Assembly (NCBI GenBank): GCA_029245905.1
Contig: JAQWOJ010000038.1
Coordinates: 1-38,170, forward strand
Origin: Gammaproteobacteria bacterium
GTDB taxonomy: Bacteria; Pseudomonadota; Gammaproteobacteria; Pseudomonadales; Pseudohongiellaceae
Reading direction: 5' to 3'
DNA length: 38,170 bases
Position numbers and translations under genes: made by a program. Shown one piece after another: positions 1 through 7,206 of this stretch (positions are counted from its first letter, which is position 1; the number at the start of each line of letters is the position of its first letter). The notes under the pieces are model-generated. The model was not told the origin of the DNA, ran no database searches, and saw only the letters and a list, made by a program, of their open reading frames with translations.

Positions 1-128
1 GCTTACTTTGACAAGGCCTCAATCATTCACTATCTACCAAAGCAAATAGCAAACAAAGACCGAGACCTAATTAATTAGATCTCTCACCCTTAAAGCAAGC
101 ACCCACCTCTATTGCTTGATCAAATTTT

Positions 129-197
129 TAAAGAACAAAACTCTGCACCTAAAGACACAGAGGCGGCGTATTATACGCTGATAGCGCCAGCCCGCAA
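129..197 (-). promoter_or_regulatory. rRNA operon promoter and boxA leader
   Basis: On the minus strand there is a -35 TTGCGG (192-197), a 16-nt spacer and a perfect -10 TATAAT (170-175), followed by a GC-rich discriminator (ACGCCGCC), as in stringently controlled rRNA promoters. Downstream at 129-137 is TGTTCTTTA, one mismatch from the rRNA antitermination boxA TGCTCTTTA, and its flanking bases also resemble an rRNA leader. Two inverted repeats follow in the leader: CAAGCA/TGCTTG at 96-118 and a near-palindrome at 62-85. The 16S gene itself is not in the window and should begin shortly to the left of position 1. No protein gene is seen in 1-248. Confidence 0.8.
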
Positions 198-248
198 GGG
201 CATTAATGGCCTGCTTTAAAACACCTCTACCAAATATTTCGCTTAGAA

Positions 249-830
249 TTAACGCTTAATGAGACCAAGCTTTCGAAAAACGCGATACCCCAACAACACA
301 GCCAAAATACCACCATATAATACGGCCTCCTGAATATCGGTTCGAAGTATCCATAACAAGTGTATTAATGCCAGAACAGCAGCAAGGTAAATTAACTTGT
401 GTAATCTTTTCCAATTTTTCCCTAACCGACGCACCATTGCCCTTGGTGAAGTAACACCGAGAGCTAGAATAATTAAATATGCAGCGAAGCCAATGGTTAT
501 ATAGGGTCTTTCCAACAATTCTTCAGCGATAGCCATCCACCGAAAACCAAGTATGAATGCCATCCACGATAGAAAATGTACTGAAGCATAAAACAAGGCG
601 AACAGCCCAAGCATGCGCCGCTGACGCACAAATCGAACTTCACCTGTAAGTTGAGCAAGCGGCGTTAAGGCTAGAGTTATCAGTAAAAATCTCAAGGCCC
701 ACTCTCCTGTTTCTATGGAAAGCTCTTGGGCTGGATCAGGACCAAGATTATTTTGCTGCACCCTAATCAAAAGCAAAAAAAAGGGCACCAGAGCCAACAG
801 AAAGACCGTTCGCTTTAATAAAATATCCAT
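249..830 (-). CDS. msrQ: MsrQ, heme-binding membrane subunit of the MsrPQ methionine sulfoxide reductase
   Basis: This 193-residue protein is an integral inner-membrane cytochrome b-type subunit (YedZ family, ferric-reductase-like fold). It passes electrons from the quinone pool or flavin to periplasmic MsrP. The sequence shows about six hydrophobic segments, a start with a cleavage-free signal anchor (MDILLKRTVFLLALVPFFLL), and histidines in membrane segments (for example YASVHFLSW and LHKLIYLAAVLALIHLLW) suited to heme ligation. Length matches the family (about 200 residues). It lies 34 nt downstream of msrP in the same direction and is probably co-transcribed with it. Its stop lies just upstream of the rRNA promoter, so msrQ transcription may run into the rrn promoter region. 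Confidence 0.93.
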   Translation of the reverse strand: MDILLKRTVFLLALVPFFLLLIRVQQNNLGPDPAQELSIETGEWALRFLLITLALTPLAQLTGEVRFVRQRRMLGLFALFYASVHFLSWMAFILGFRWMAIAEELLERPYITIGFAAYLIILALGVTSPRAMVRRLGKNWKRLHKLIYLAAVLALIHLLWILRTDIQEAVLYGGILAVLLGYRVFRKLGLIKR

Positions 831-864
831 AAATATTTAGAGGGCTGACTACAAAGACAACGCG

Positions 865-1908
865 CTAATAGAAACTGGCCAAGTCCATACCGTCATAGAG
901 GTGCGCAACATGCTCTCCGTATCCATTAAACATTTGCGTTTCAATTACCCTCCGGCTGAACAAGGTTTGAGGTAATCTTCTTTCCATATCTTGGCGCCAC
1001 CTAGGGTGATGAACATCAGGATTAACATTAGCGTAGAAACCGTATTCGCGACTCTGCAGATCCACCCAAGTGGTGCTTGGCTGACTCTCTCGGAAATTTA
1101 TTTTAACGATTGACTTAATACTCTTGAATCCGTACTTCCAAGGCACCACCAACCTCATCGGGGCACCGTTTTGCGCGGGCAAATAAGAACCATATAGCCC
1201 AACGGCCATAAAGGCTAGTGGGTTGAGGGCCTCATCCATCCGAAGACCCTCACGATAGGGCCATCTGACGATCGCAAATCGAGAGTTAATACCCGGCATC
1301 GAATCAGCGTCAACGATAGTCTCAAATTCAACAAATTTCGCTCTAGATGTTGGTTGAAATTGCTTTATCAGATCTGCCAACGGAAAACCAATCCATGGTA
1401 TGACCATTGACCAAGCTTCTACGCAACGCAACCGGTAAATACGCTCCTCAAGGTCTACTGGCTTTAGAATATCTTCAAGGTTATAGGTTCCGGGTTTATC
1501 GACTTCTCCAGTGATTTCCACGGACCATGGGTCGGTTTTAAATTCACCAGATCGCGTCGCTGGATCCGATTTATTCATACCAAACTCGTAAAAATTATTG
1601 TAGATGGTCACATCTTCGTAGGGAGTTAAAGCCTCCCCAGTAAAAAATGGCTCAGTATCAGGAGCAGGTTTGATATTCGTAAATTTATCAGCCCACCAAG
1701 CGGAGGGAGGCGAACGCCTCATCTCGGCGGGAGCACGCGCTTTGAGTGCATCTCCAGTCTGGGAGTGTGCTATCAAAGGAACGGCACTTGCAGCAGCCGC
1801 ACCAGCAAGAAATTTCCCACCGTCGACCATGAACTTTCGCCTATTTCGATAAGCACTTTCTGATGTGATCTCTGATGGCTGGATATCTGATGGCTTCTTA
1901 ATTAACAT
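865..1908 (-). CDS. msrP: MsrP, molybdopterin catalytic subunit of periplasmic methionine sulfoxide reductase
   Basis: This 347-residue protein belongs to the YedY/sulfite-oxidase fold family. It is exported by Tat and reduces methionine sulfoxide in periplasmic proteins using a Mo-molybdopterin centre. The N terminus has a twin-arginine signal (RNRRKFMVDGGKF, Arg23-Arg24) followed by an alanine-rich hydrophobic stretch. The single Mo-ligating cysteine is visible in YRLRCVEAWSMVIPW (Cys162), and the RLVVPWKYGFKSIKSI region is typical of the family. The start ATG is preceded by GGGTGA. It sits 151 nt downstream of pssA and 34 nt upstream of msrQ. An inverted repeat at 1985-2010 lies in the upstream gap and could be an operator. 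Confidence 0.95.
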   Translation of the reverse strand: MLIKKPSDIQPSEITSESAYRNRRKFMVDGGKFLAGAAAASAVPLIAHSQTGDALKARAPAEMRRSPPSAWWADKFTNIKPAPDTEPFFTGEALTPYEDVTIYNNFYEFGMNKSDPATRSGEFKTDPWSVEITGEVDKPGTYNLEDILKPVDLEERIYRLRCVEAWSMVIPWIGFPLADLIKQFQPTSRAKFVEFETIVDADSMPGINSRFAIVRWPYREGLRMDEALNPLAFMAVGLYGSYLPAQNGAPMRLVVPWKYGFKSIKSIVKINFRESQPSTTWVDLQSREYGFYANVNPDVHHPRWRQDMERRLPQTLFSRRVIETQMFNGYGEHVAHLYDGMDLASFY

Positions 1909-1984
1909 GTAAAATCACCCGTTGGCTAAACTTAGTTATTTGTCATTAGTGGTATTGATATTCTTTTATTATTCTCTTTGATAC

Positions 1985-2010
1985 GGTTGTTTATCACTTT
2001 TTGATCAACC
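1985..2010. promoter_or_regulatory. Inverted repeat upstream of msrP
   Basis: The arms are GGTTG (1985-1989) with CAACC (2006-2010), and inside them ATCA (1993-1996) with TGAT (2002-2005). There is no T-run after it on either strand, so it does not look like a terminator. It lies about 80 nt upstream of the msrP start and could be a binding site for a regulator of msrPQ. That role is an inference. Confidence 0.3.
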
Positions 2011-2059
2011 ATTCCCGTTAATCTTTATCAGAACTTGAGCTTTTAGGTTCGTCCTTTTC

Positions 2060-2878
2060 CTAATCCCCATCTGTTCTCCTTTCTTTAATTTGCTTTTTAT
2101 ATACCCAGACGATAGGACCAGACATAGCATAGGTAATACAAATAAGCCAAAGCGTTTCCTGTGGATTTTGAGCAATCACGACCAGTAATACTATTGTAAG
2201 GACAAACACCATATAAGGTACCGTCCCTTTGAAATTTAGCTCTTTAAAGCTGAAATATTTGTAGTTTGAAATCATAAATAAGCCAGCCAGCACGGTTAAA
2301 AAAGCAGACGCATACGACACGCCTTGTGTGATTTCAACCCCATAGTGAAATCCCACCCAAGGAATACCGATCACTACTCCAGCTGCCACCGGACTTTGCA
2401 GACCCAAAAAGAAGCGCTTGTTTACAGTTCCCAATTGCACATTGTATCGAGCCAGACGGAGAGCCGCGCATGACATAAACATAAAGCTAGCCGCCCATCC
2501 AATTTGGCCCAAAGGGGCAAGAGCATAAGTAAATATAATAAGAGCGGGTGCCATACCAAAAGAAACCATGTCCGACAGGCTATCGAACTCTGCTCCAAAT
2601 GCGGACTGAGTATTAGTCAAGCGAGCAATGCGGCCATCGAGCCCATCGCATATTCCCGCAATAAAAATCGCCCAACCAGCTTCATTAAAGTTGCCGGACA
2701 TACCCGCTATGATTCCATAAAATCCCGAGAACAAGGCTGCGAGTGTAAAAAGATTGGGTAATAAATAAACGCCACGACGCAGAACTTTCTTCCCGCCCTC
2801 GGAGACGATTTCCTCATGCTCGTCGATCGGCAGATTAATATCTTTTTCTGTTTCTTCTTCCAGTTTGTCAGTATCCAT
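2060..2878 (-). CDS. pssA: CDP-diacylglycerol--serine O-phosphatidyltransferase
   Basis: This membrane enzyme makes phosphatidylserine from CDP-diacylglycerol and L-serine, the precursor of phosphatidylethanolamine. The CDP-alcohol phosphatidyltransferase signature D-G-x2-A-R-x8-G-x3-D-x3-D is complete in CDGLDGRIARLTN...FGAEFDSLSDMVSFG. About eight hydrophobic segments follow an acidic, soluble N-terminal tail of about 35 residues. It is the integral-membrane (Bacillus/Pseudomonas) type, not the peripheral PLD-like E. coli type. A TTG codon at 2881 immediately precedes the ATG at 2878. I take the ATG, with AGGA just upstream. It is divergent from ilvC, although in Pseudomonas pssA follows ilvC in the same direction. 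Confidence 0.93.
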   Translation of the reverse strand: MDTDKLEEETEKDINLPIDEHEEIVSEGGKKVLRRGVYLLPNLFTLAALFSGFYGIIAGMSGNFNEAGWAIFIAGICDGLDGRIARLTNTQSAFGAEFDSLSDMVSFGMAPALIIFTYALAPLGQIGWAASFMFMSCAALRLARYNVQLGTVNKRFFLGLQSPVAAGVVIGIPWVGFHYGVEITQGVSYASAFLTVLAGLFMISNYKYFSFKELNFKGTVPYMVFVLTIVLLVVIAQNPQETLWLICITYAMSGPIVWVYKKQIKERRTDGD

Positions 2879-2915
2879 CAATCCTAAAAAACACCTCTAA
2901 TCCCAAGATATTTCG

Positions 2916-2921
2916 ATTATA
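2916..2921 (-). promoter_or_regulatory. Candidate -10 element for pssA
   Basis: A perfect TATAAT lies on the minus strand about 40 nt upstream of the pssA start, in the 165-nt gap between pssA and ilvC. No convincing -35 hexamer sits at the right distance, so this is a tentative call. Confidence 0.35.
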
Positions 2922-3043
2922 TAGCTGTTTTTAAGCATACAGTGACTCTTTTTACTATTTTACCCATGATATTAGATGCTATATGATCCCGCCTCAGCAT
3001 AATTTTGCTAAAAAATCTCTACAACAAGGAACGGAGTTATTCC

Positions 3044-4513
3044 ATGAACTACTTCAATACCCTGCCTCTGCGCTTGCAGCTAGAGCAGTTGGGCAAATGC
3101 CGCTTTATGAATCCATTAGAGTTTAATGACGGCGTAAACAAACTGAAAGGCGCTAAGGTCGTAGTCGTAGGATGCGGAGCTCAGGGCCTAAATCAAGGGC
3201 TAAATATGCGTGACAGCGGCCTAGATGTCTCATTTACATTAAGAGAGGCTGCAATTTCGGAACAGCGCACCTCCTGGAAAAACGCTACGGAAAACGGTTT
3301 TACGGTAGGCACCTATCAAGAACTTATACCCACCGCAGATCTAGTTCTAAACCTGACCCCGGACAAGCAGCACAGCCCTGTGGTTGATCAGGTGATGCCC
3401 TTGATGAAAAAAGGGGCATGTTTAGCATACTCTCATGGCTTTAATATAGTAGAAGAAGGCATGCAAATTAGAGAAGATCTCACGGTAATTATGGTTGCGC
3501 CAAAGTGTCCCGGCACAGAAGTTCGAGAAGAATACAAGCGTGGGTTTGGTGTACCAACGTTGATTGCCGTCCATGCCGAAAATGATCCGAGTAATACTGG
3601 CTTGGATATCGCGAAAGCTTATGCCGCGGCTACAGGCGGGCATCGGGCCGGGGTTCTTGAATCATCTTTCATCGCTGAGGTGAAATCTGACCTGATGGGA
3701 GAACAAACGATCCTATGCGGAATCCTGCAAACCGGATCACTTCTTTGTTACGACAAGATGATCGAGAAAGGAATAGAGACAGGGTATGCGTCGAAACTTG
3801 TTCAGCACGGTTGGGAGACAATCGCAGAAGGTCTCAAACACGGCGGGATTACCAATATGATGGATCGCCTTTCTAACCCTGCAAAAATAATTGCCTCAGA
3901 GTTAGCAGGCGAACTGAAAGATCTAATGGCACCTCTTTTTGAAACCCATATGGATAATATCATCACTGGTAATTTCTCAAGCGGAATGATGGAAGATTGG
4001 GCGAACGACGATAAGAAATTGTTGACATGGCGAGAAGCCACCGCGGAAACAGCTTTTGAAAAATCCTCTGCTGGAGATGTCGCAATTAATGAACAAGAAT
4101 ACTTTGACAACGGAATACTCATGGTCGCGATGATCAAAGCCGGCGTGGAACTGGCTTTTGAGACAATGACCTCGAGCGGCATTATCGAAGAATCCGCTTA
4201 TTATGAATCGCTCCATGAAGTGCCCCTCATAGCGAATTTAATTGGACGCAAAAAACTTTATGAAATGAATGAGGTAATCTCAGACACTGCAGAGTACGGT
4301 TGTTACTTGTTCTCACACGAATGCGTACCGCTATTGGCCGACTTTATGAAGAATATTGATACGGATGTAATAGGGAAAGGACTTCAATCAAGCGATTTGG
4401 GCGTAGATAATAGTCACCTTATTAGTATAAACGATTCGATTCGGTCGCATCCCATAGAGCGAGTAGGGAAAAGACTACGAAAACATATGACATCGATGAA
4501 GAAGGCAATCTAG
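3044..4513 (+). CDS. ilvC: Ketol-acid reductoisomerase, class II (long form)
   Basis: IlvC converts acetolactate or acetohydroxybutyrate to the dihydroxy acid with NADPH and Mg2+, the second common step of valine/isoleucine synthesis. The protein begins [20 protein letters not shown], very close to E. coli IlvC, and has the Rossmann motif [20 protein letters not shown]. At 489 residues it is the long class II form with a duplicated C-terminal knotted domain, as in E. coli (491), not the roughly 338-residue class I form of Pseudomonas. The start is set by ACGGAG at 3031-3036, seven nt before ATG 3044; an in-frame upstream extension has no such support. It is convergent with ilvH and divergent from pssA, so it is inverted relative to its neighbours. 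Confidence 0.97.
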   Translation: MNYFNTLPLRLQLEQLGKCRFMNPLEFNDGVNKLKGAKVVVVGCGAQGLNQGLNMRDSGLDVSFTLREAAISEQRTSWKNATENGFTVGTYQELIPTADLVLNLTPDKQHSPVVDQVMPLMKKGACLAYSHGFNIVEEGMQIREDLTVIMVAPKCPGTEVREEYKRGFGVPTLIAVHAENDPSNTGLDIAKAYAAATGGHRAGVLESSFIAEVKSDLMGEQTILCGILQTGSLLCYDKMIEKGIETGYASKLVQHGWETIAEGLKHGGITNMMDRLSNPAKIIASELAGELKDLMAPLFETHMDNIITGNFSSGMMEDWANDDKKLLTWREATAETAFEKSSAGDVAINEQEYFDNGILMVAMIKAGVELAFETMTSSGIIEESAYYESLHEVPLIANLIGRKKLYEMNEVISDTAEYGCYLFSHECVPLLADFMKNIDTDVIGKGLQSSDLGVDNSHLISINDSIRSHPIERVGKRLRKHMTSMKKAI

Positions 4514-4567
4514 AGAATTAGTTACTAAGTGCGGCATGCAAAAGCGATAAACGATCAAGCCAATTAG

Positions 4568-4610
4568 AGAAACCAAAAGCGAGCTGATGATAGCGGTGCT
4601 TTTGGTTTCT
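4568..4610. terminator. Bidirectional terminator-like hairpin between ilvC and ilvH
   Basis: A perfect 13-nt inverted repeat (AGAAACCAAAAGC at 4568-4580; GCTTTTGGTTTCT at 4598-4610) with a 17-nt loop lies in the 101-nt gap between the convergent ilvC and ilvH stops. The A/T-rich arms supply a T-rich 3' side in both directions, so it can end both transcripts. Confidence 0.7.
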
Positions 4611-4614
4611 TAAC

Positions 4615-5106
4615 TCACAAAGATAGTGTTTTCTCACCCCTCGAAATTCCAGAGACTCCAGTCCGCGCAACTTCGAGCACAACATTTTCTCCAAGAGCGG
4701 CAATAAAAGCGTCTAGTTTATCCCCAGCCCCGGTCAACTGAACTGTAAAAACCGTACTCGAGAGATCTACAACTTGCCCTCGAAATATATCAACTGTTCG
4801 TTTTATTTCACTCCTCTGGGAACCAACCGCCTTGATTTTTATCAACATCAGTTCTCGCTCGATATGCGCTCCCTCAGTCAAATCTACGAGCCTCACAACA
4901 TCTATGAGCTTGTTGAGGTGTTTAGTAATTTGCTCGATCCGCGCTTCATCACCGGTCGTGGTGAGGGTTAGGCGGGACAGAGACTGATCCTCAGTAGGGG
5001 CAACAGTCAATGAGTCTATGTTGTAATGTCGCTGGGAAAAAAGCCCTACCACGCGTGATAGGGCTCCTGGCTCATTTTCCATAAGAACGGATATAATGTG
5101 TCTCAT
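4615..5106 (-). CDS. ilvH: Acetolactate synthase small (regulatory) subunit
   Basis: This is the regulatory subunit of acetohydroxyacid synthase III-type enzymes. It activates the large subunit and carries valine feedback inhibition. The 163-residue protein has the N-terminal ACT domain (MRHIISVLMENEPGALSRVVGLFSQRHYNIDSLTVAPTED) and the C-terminal ALS_ss domain (RTVDIFRGQVVDLSSTVFTVQLTG), with length identical to E. coli IlvH (163). Its ATG begins one nt after the TAA of ilvI (TAAGATG), so the pair is translationally coupled. It converges on ilvC across a strong hairpin. Confidence 0.97.
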   Translation of the reverse strand: MRHIISVLMENEPGALSRVVGLFSQRHYNIDSLTVAPTEDQSLSRLTLTTTGDEARIEQITKHLNKLIDVVRLVDLTEGAHIERELMLIKIKAVGSQRSEIKRTVDIFRGQVVDLSSTVFTVQLTGAGDKLDAFIAALGENVVLEVARTGVSGISRGEKTLSL

Positions 5107-5107
5107 C

Positions 5108-6835
5108 TTATGTCCTCTCCGTCTTACTCAGTACCATATCTTTCATGGACCCGCCTTTTATAGCCATTGGGTAGACATGCTCATTGGGATCAACAAGCAC
5201 ATCTACAAAAACTAGCTTATCTTTCAAGGCAAACGCTTCTTCCAGTTTTGGATAAAGTTCATCTTTATTCGCGATCTGGATTCCAACATGACCATAAGCT
5301 TCAGCTAATTTTGTAAAATCCGGCAAAGATTCTGCATATGTGCTGTGAGAATGTCTCCCTCCATACTGCATATCTTGCCATTGCTTGACCATCCCCAGCG
5401 CTTGATTGTTAAGACAAATGATTTTAATCGGCAAACGATATTGCATGCACGTCGCAAACTCTTGTTGATTCATTAAGAAACTGCCTTCACCAGTAACACA
5501 AACAGAAATAGCATCAGGGTGTCCGAACTGCGCGCCCATAGCGGCAGGAAACCCAAAGCCCATCGTTCCCAAACCACCCGAATTAATCCATCTCCTTGGC
5601 TTGTCAAAGCCATAATATTGTGCCGCAAACATTTGGTGTTGCCCAACGTCTGAAGAAACGTAAGCCTCACCTTCAGTGATATCATGGACAGCTTGGATGA
5701 CTTCTTGGGGAAGGATAATTCCCTCTTTTGAAGGGACTACTTTGAGACACTCCTTTTGACGCCAGCTTTCGATTTGAGCCCACCAATTTTCCAGAGCTTG
5801 CTTATCAACATTCTTATCTGGCTGACTTACTAAATCGATCATTTCTTGCAGCACCGGAGCGACTGCCCCAACAATAGGAACATCTGCCGTTACCGTTTTA
5901 GATATCGCAGCGGGATCTATATCAACATGCAAGATTGTGGCATCCGGACAAAATTTCGATGTATCTGAGTTAGTGACCCTGTCGTCGAAGCGGGCGCCGA
6001 TACACAGAAGAACGTCACAATGATGCATCGCCATATTGGCTTCATAAGTTCCGTGCATACCCAACATGCCTAAAAACTGTTTATCGGAAGCGGGATAGGC
6101 TCCCAATCCCATTAACGTATTAGTAATAGGAAAGCCAAGCTTCTTGGTTAATTCAGTGAGATGCTCCGAGCCTTCCCCCTGAATAACACCGCCCCCTGTA
6201 TAGATCATAGGCCGCTTGGCAGCTAACAACGCGTCAACAGCTTTTTTTATCTGGCCGGAATGCCCTTTTGTGGGAACTGAATACGATCTAATTTTTATGT
6301 CTTCAGGATATTTATAAGGCCGAGTGATCCCTGGGTCAGTAACATCCTTGGGAATATCAATGACTACAGGGCCTGGTCTCCCAGATTCAGCGATGTGAAA
6401 TGCCTTCTTCACAACCAATGGAATATCTTCAGGTTTCCGAACCATAAAGCTATGTTTAACGATAGGGCGGGATATGCCAACCATATCAGTTTCTTGAAAG
6501 CCATCCGTACCAATCATTTTACTATCGACTTGACCAGAAATCACAACCATTGGAATCGAATCCATGTATGCGGTAGCGATTCCCGTCACCGCGTTTGTCG
6601 CTCCAGGACCCGACGTAACTAAAACCACACCAGCTTTACCCGTTGCCCTCGCATAGCCATCAGCAGCGTGAGTTGCCGCCTGTTCGTGACGCACCAAAAT
6701 GTGCTCTACCCGATCCTGCTGGAATAACGCGTCATAAATATGGAGCACAGCCCCACCAGGATAGCCAAATATGATTTCAACGCCTTCATCATGCAAAGCA
6801 CGAATAAGCATTTCACCACCAGATAGTTGATCCAC
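5108..6835 (-). CDS. ilvI: Acetolactate synthase large (catalytic) subunit
   Basis: This is the ThDP-, Mg2+- and FAD-dependent enzyme that condenses pyruvate with pyruvate or 2-oxobutyrate, the first common step of branched-chain amino acid synthesis. The 575 residues show the ThDP-binding N-terminal domain ([29 protein letters not shown], catalytic Glu in the RHEQAA segment), the central FAD domain, and the C-terminal ThDP motif [14 protein letters not shown]...ICLNN (GEG in place of the commoner GDG). The C terminus SKTERT matches E. coli IlvI. The start is GTG with GAGG (6844-6847) eight nt upstream. It forms an operon with ilvH. A leader with a candidate attenuator precedes it. Confidence 0.97.
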   Translation of the reverse strand: MDQLSGGEMLIRALHDEGVEIIFGYPGGAVLHIYDALFQQDRVEHILVRHEQAATHAADGYARATGKAGVVLVTSGPGATNAVTGIATAYMDSIPMVVISGQVDSKMIGTDGFQETDMVGISRPIVKHSFMVRKPEDIPLVVKKAFHIAESGRPGPVVIDIPKDVTDPGITRPYKYPEDIKIRSYSVPTKGHSGQIKKAVDALLAAKRPMIYTGGGVIQGEGSEHLTELTKKLGFPITNTLMGLGAYPASDKQFLGMLGMHGTYEANMAMHHCDVLLCIGARFDDRVTNSDTSKFCPDATILHVDIDPAAISKTVTADVPIVGAVAPVLQEMIDLVSQPDKNVDKQALENWWAQIESWRQKECLKVVPSKEGIILPQEVIQAVHDITEGEAYVSSDVGQHQMFAAQYYGFDKPRRWINSGGLGTMGFGFPAAMGAQFGHPDAISVCVTGEGSFLMNQQEFATCMQYRLPIKIICLNNQALGMVKQWQDMQYGGRHSHSTYAESLPDFTKLAEAYGHVGIQIANKDELYPKLEEAFALKDKLVFVDVLVDPNEHVYPMAIKGGSMKDMVLSKTERT

Positions 6836-6878
6836 TTTAATTGCCTCTGTTTATATAAACGATTTAGTAAAGCCTCAA

Positions 6879-6920
6879 TCAAACAAAATCAAAAACAACG
6901 GCGACTCTCGCAGCCAGTTG
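6879..6920 (-). terminator. Terminator-like hairpin in the ilvI leader (candidate attenuator)
   Basis: On the minus strand CAAC-U-GGC pairs with GCC-GUUG, enclosing a possible C(GAGA)G tetraloop (6896-6920). It is followed directly by a U-rich tract, UUUUU-GA-UUUU-G-UUU (6879-6895). It ends about 45 nt before the ilvI GTG, on the upstream side of the gene it would control, and it is directly preceded by a short leader ORF. Confidence 0.55.
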
Positions 6921-6953
6921 CTATATTAATTTCCCATTAGTAAGTTTTGACAT
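6921..6953 (-). CDS. Putative 10-residue ilvI leader peptide
   Basis: The ORF encodes MSKLTNGKLI. It has a strong ribosome binding site, AAGGGA at 6961-6966, seven nt before its ATG. The last two sense codons are TTA (Leu) and ATA (a usually rare Ile codon), and the TAG stop directly abuts the 5' arm of the terminator hairpin at 6896-6920. A ribosome stalled on the Leu-Ile codons would cover that arm and prevent the terminator. This suggests attenuation by branched-chain amino acid supply. An ORF this short could arise by chance, so the call rests on the combination of binding site, codons and position. Confidence 0.4.
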   Translation of the reverse strand: MSKLTNGKLI

Positions 6954-7068
6954 TAAGCGATCCCTTTCCCGTAAAAGCAGCAAAGAGTATTGCAATAATG
7001 TCGGCCCCAGACGCGATAACGTTATAAGGACCCAAGGTAGATGTTGTTCGTCACCTTTACAGTAGCCT

Positions 7069-7107
7069 AAAAAACTGCCGGGTTACGGCGCGAATAGACC
7101 GCTGCAG
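7069..7107 (-). terminator. Intrinsic terminator downstream of clpB
   Basis: On the minus strand CUGC-AG-CGG (7107-7099) pairs with CCG-GCAG (7081-7075), giving a 7-bp GC-rich stem with a two-base bulge and a 17-nt loop. Six U residues follow (7074-7069). It lies about 100 nt after the clpB stop, so it most simply ends clpB transcripts. The whole gap 6836-7206 (371 nt) otherwise holds the ilvI leader and a possible promoter at 7136-7164, and no other gene that I can see. Confidence 0.6.
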
Positions 7108-7135
7108 GAAGGTTTGGGTTTTCCAAGCCGGCCCG

Positions 7136-7164
7136 TATCTTCTCAGATTTTCTTTAAAAGTCAA
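7136..7164 (-). promoter_or_regulatory. Candidate sigma-70 promoter in the clpB-ilvI gap
   Basis: On the minus strand TTGACT (7159-7164) and AAGATA (7136-7141) are separated by 17 nt. If used, transcription would begin near 7129 and meet the hairpin at 7069-7107 almost at once before reaching the ilvI leader. I cannot tell whether this serves ilvI, a short RNA, or nothing. Confidence 0.35.
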
Positions 7165-7206
7165 GTAATTATGAATTCAATAACCGCTACGACCAAGCAA
7201 CAGGAG

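Noticed and set aside
168-180. Perfect 13-nt palindrome over the rRNA -10 element (GCGTAT-A-ATACGC)
   Set aside because: It is explained by the TATAAT -10 and its GC-rich flanks. No opposite-strand promoter with a -35 is evident.
2925-2942. LexA-like CTG...CAG between pssA and ilvC
   Set aside because: Spacing is 12 rather than 10, and the inner bases do not fit the SOS box.
3422-4216. Several minus-strand open frames inside ilvC
   Set aside because: They have no recognisable family, lie wholly within a well-supported gene, and are shadow frames.
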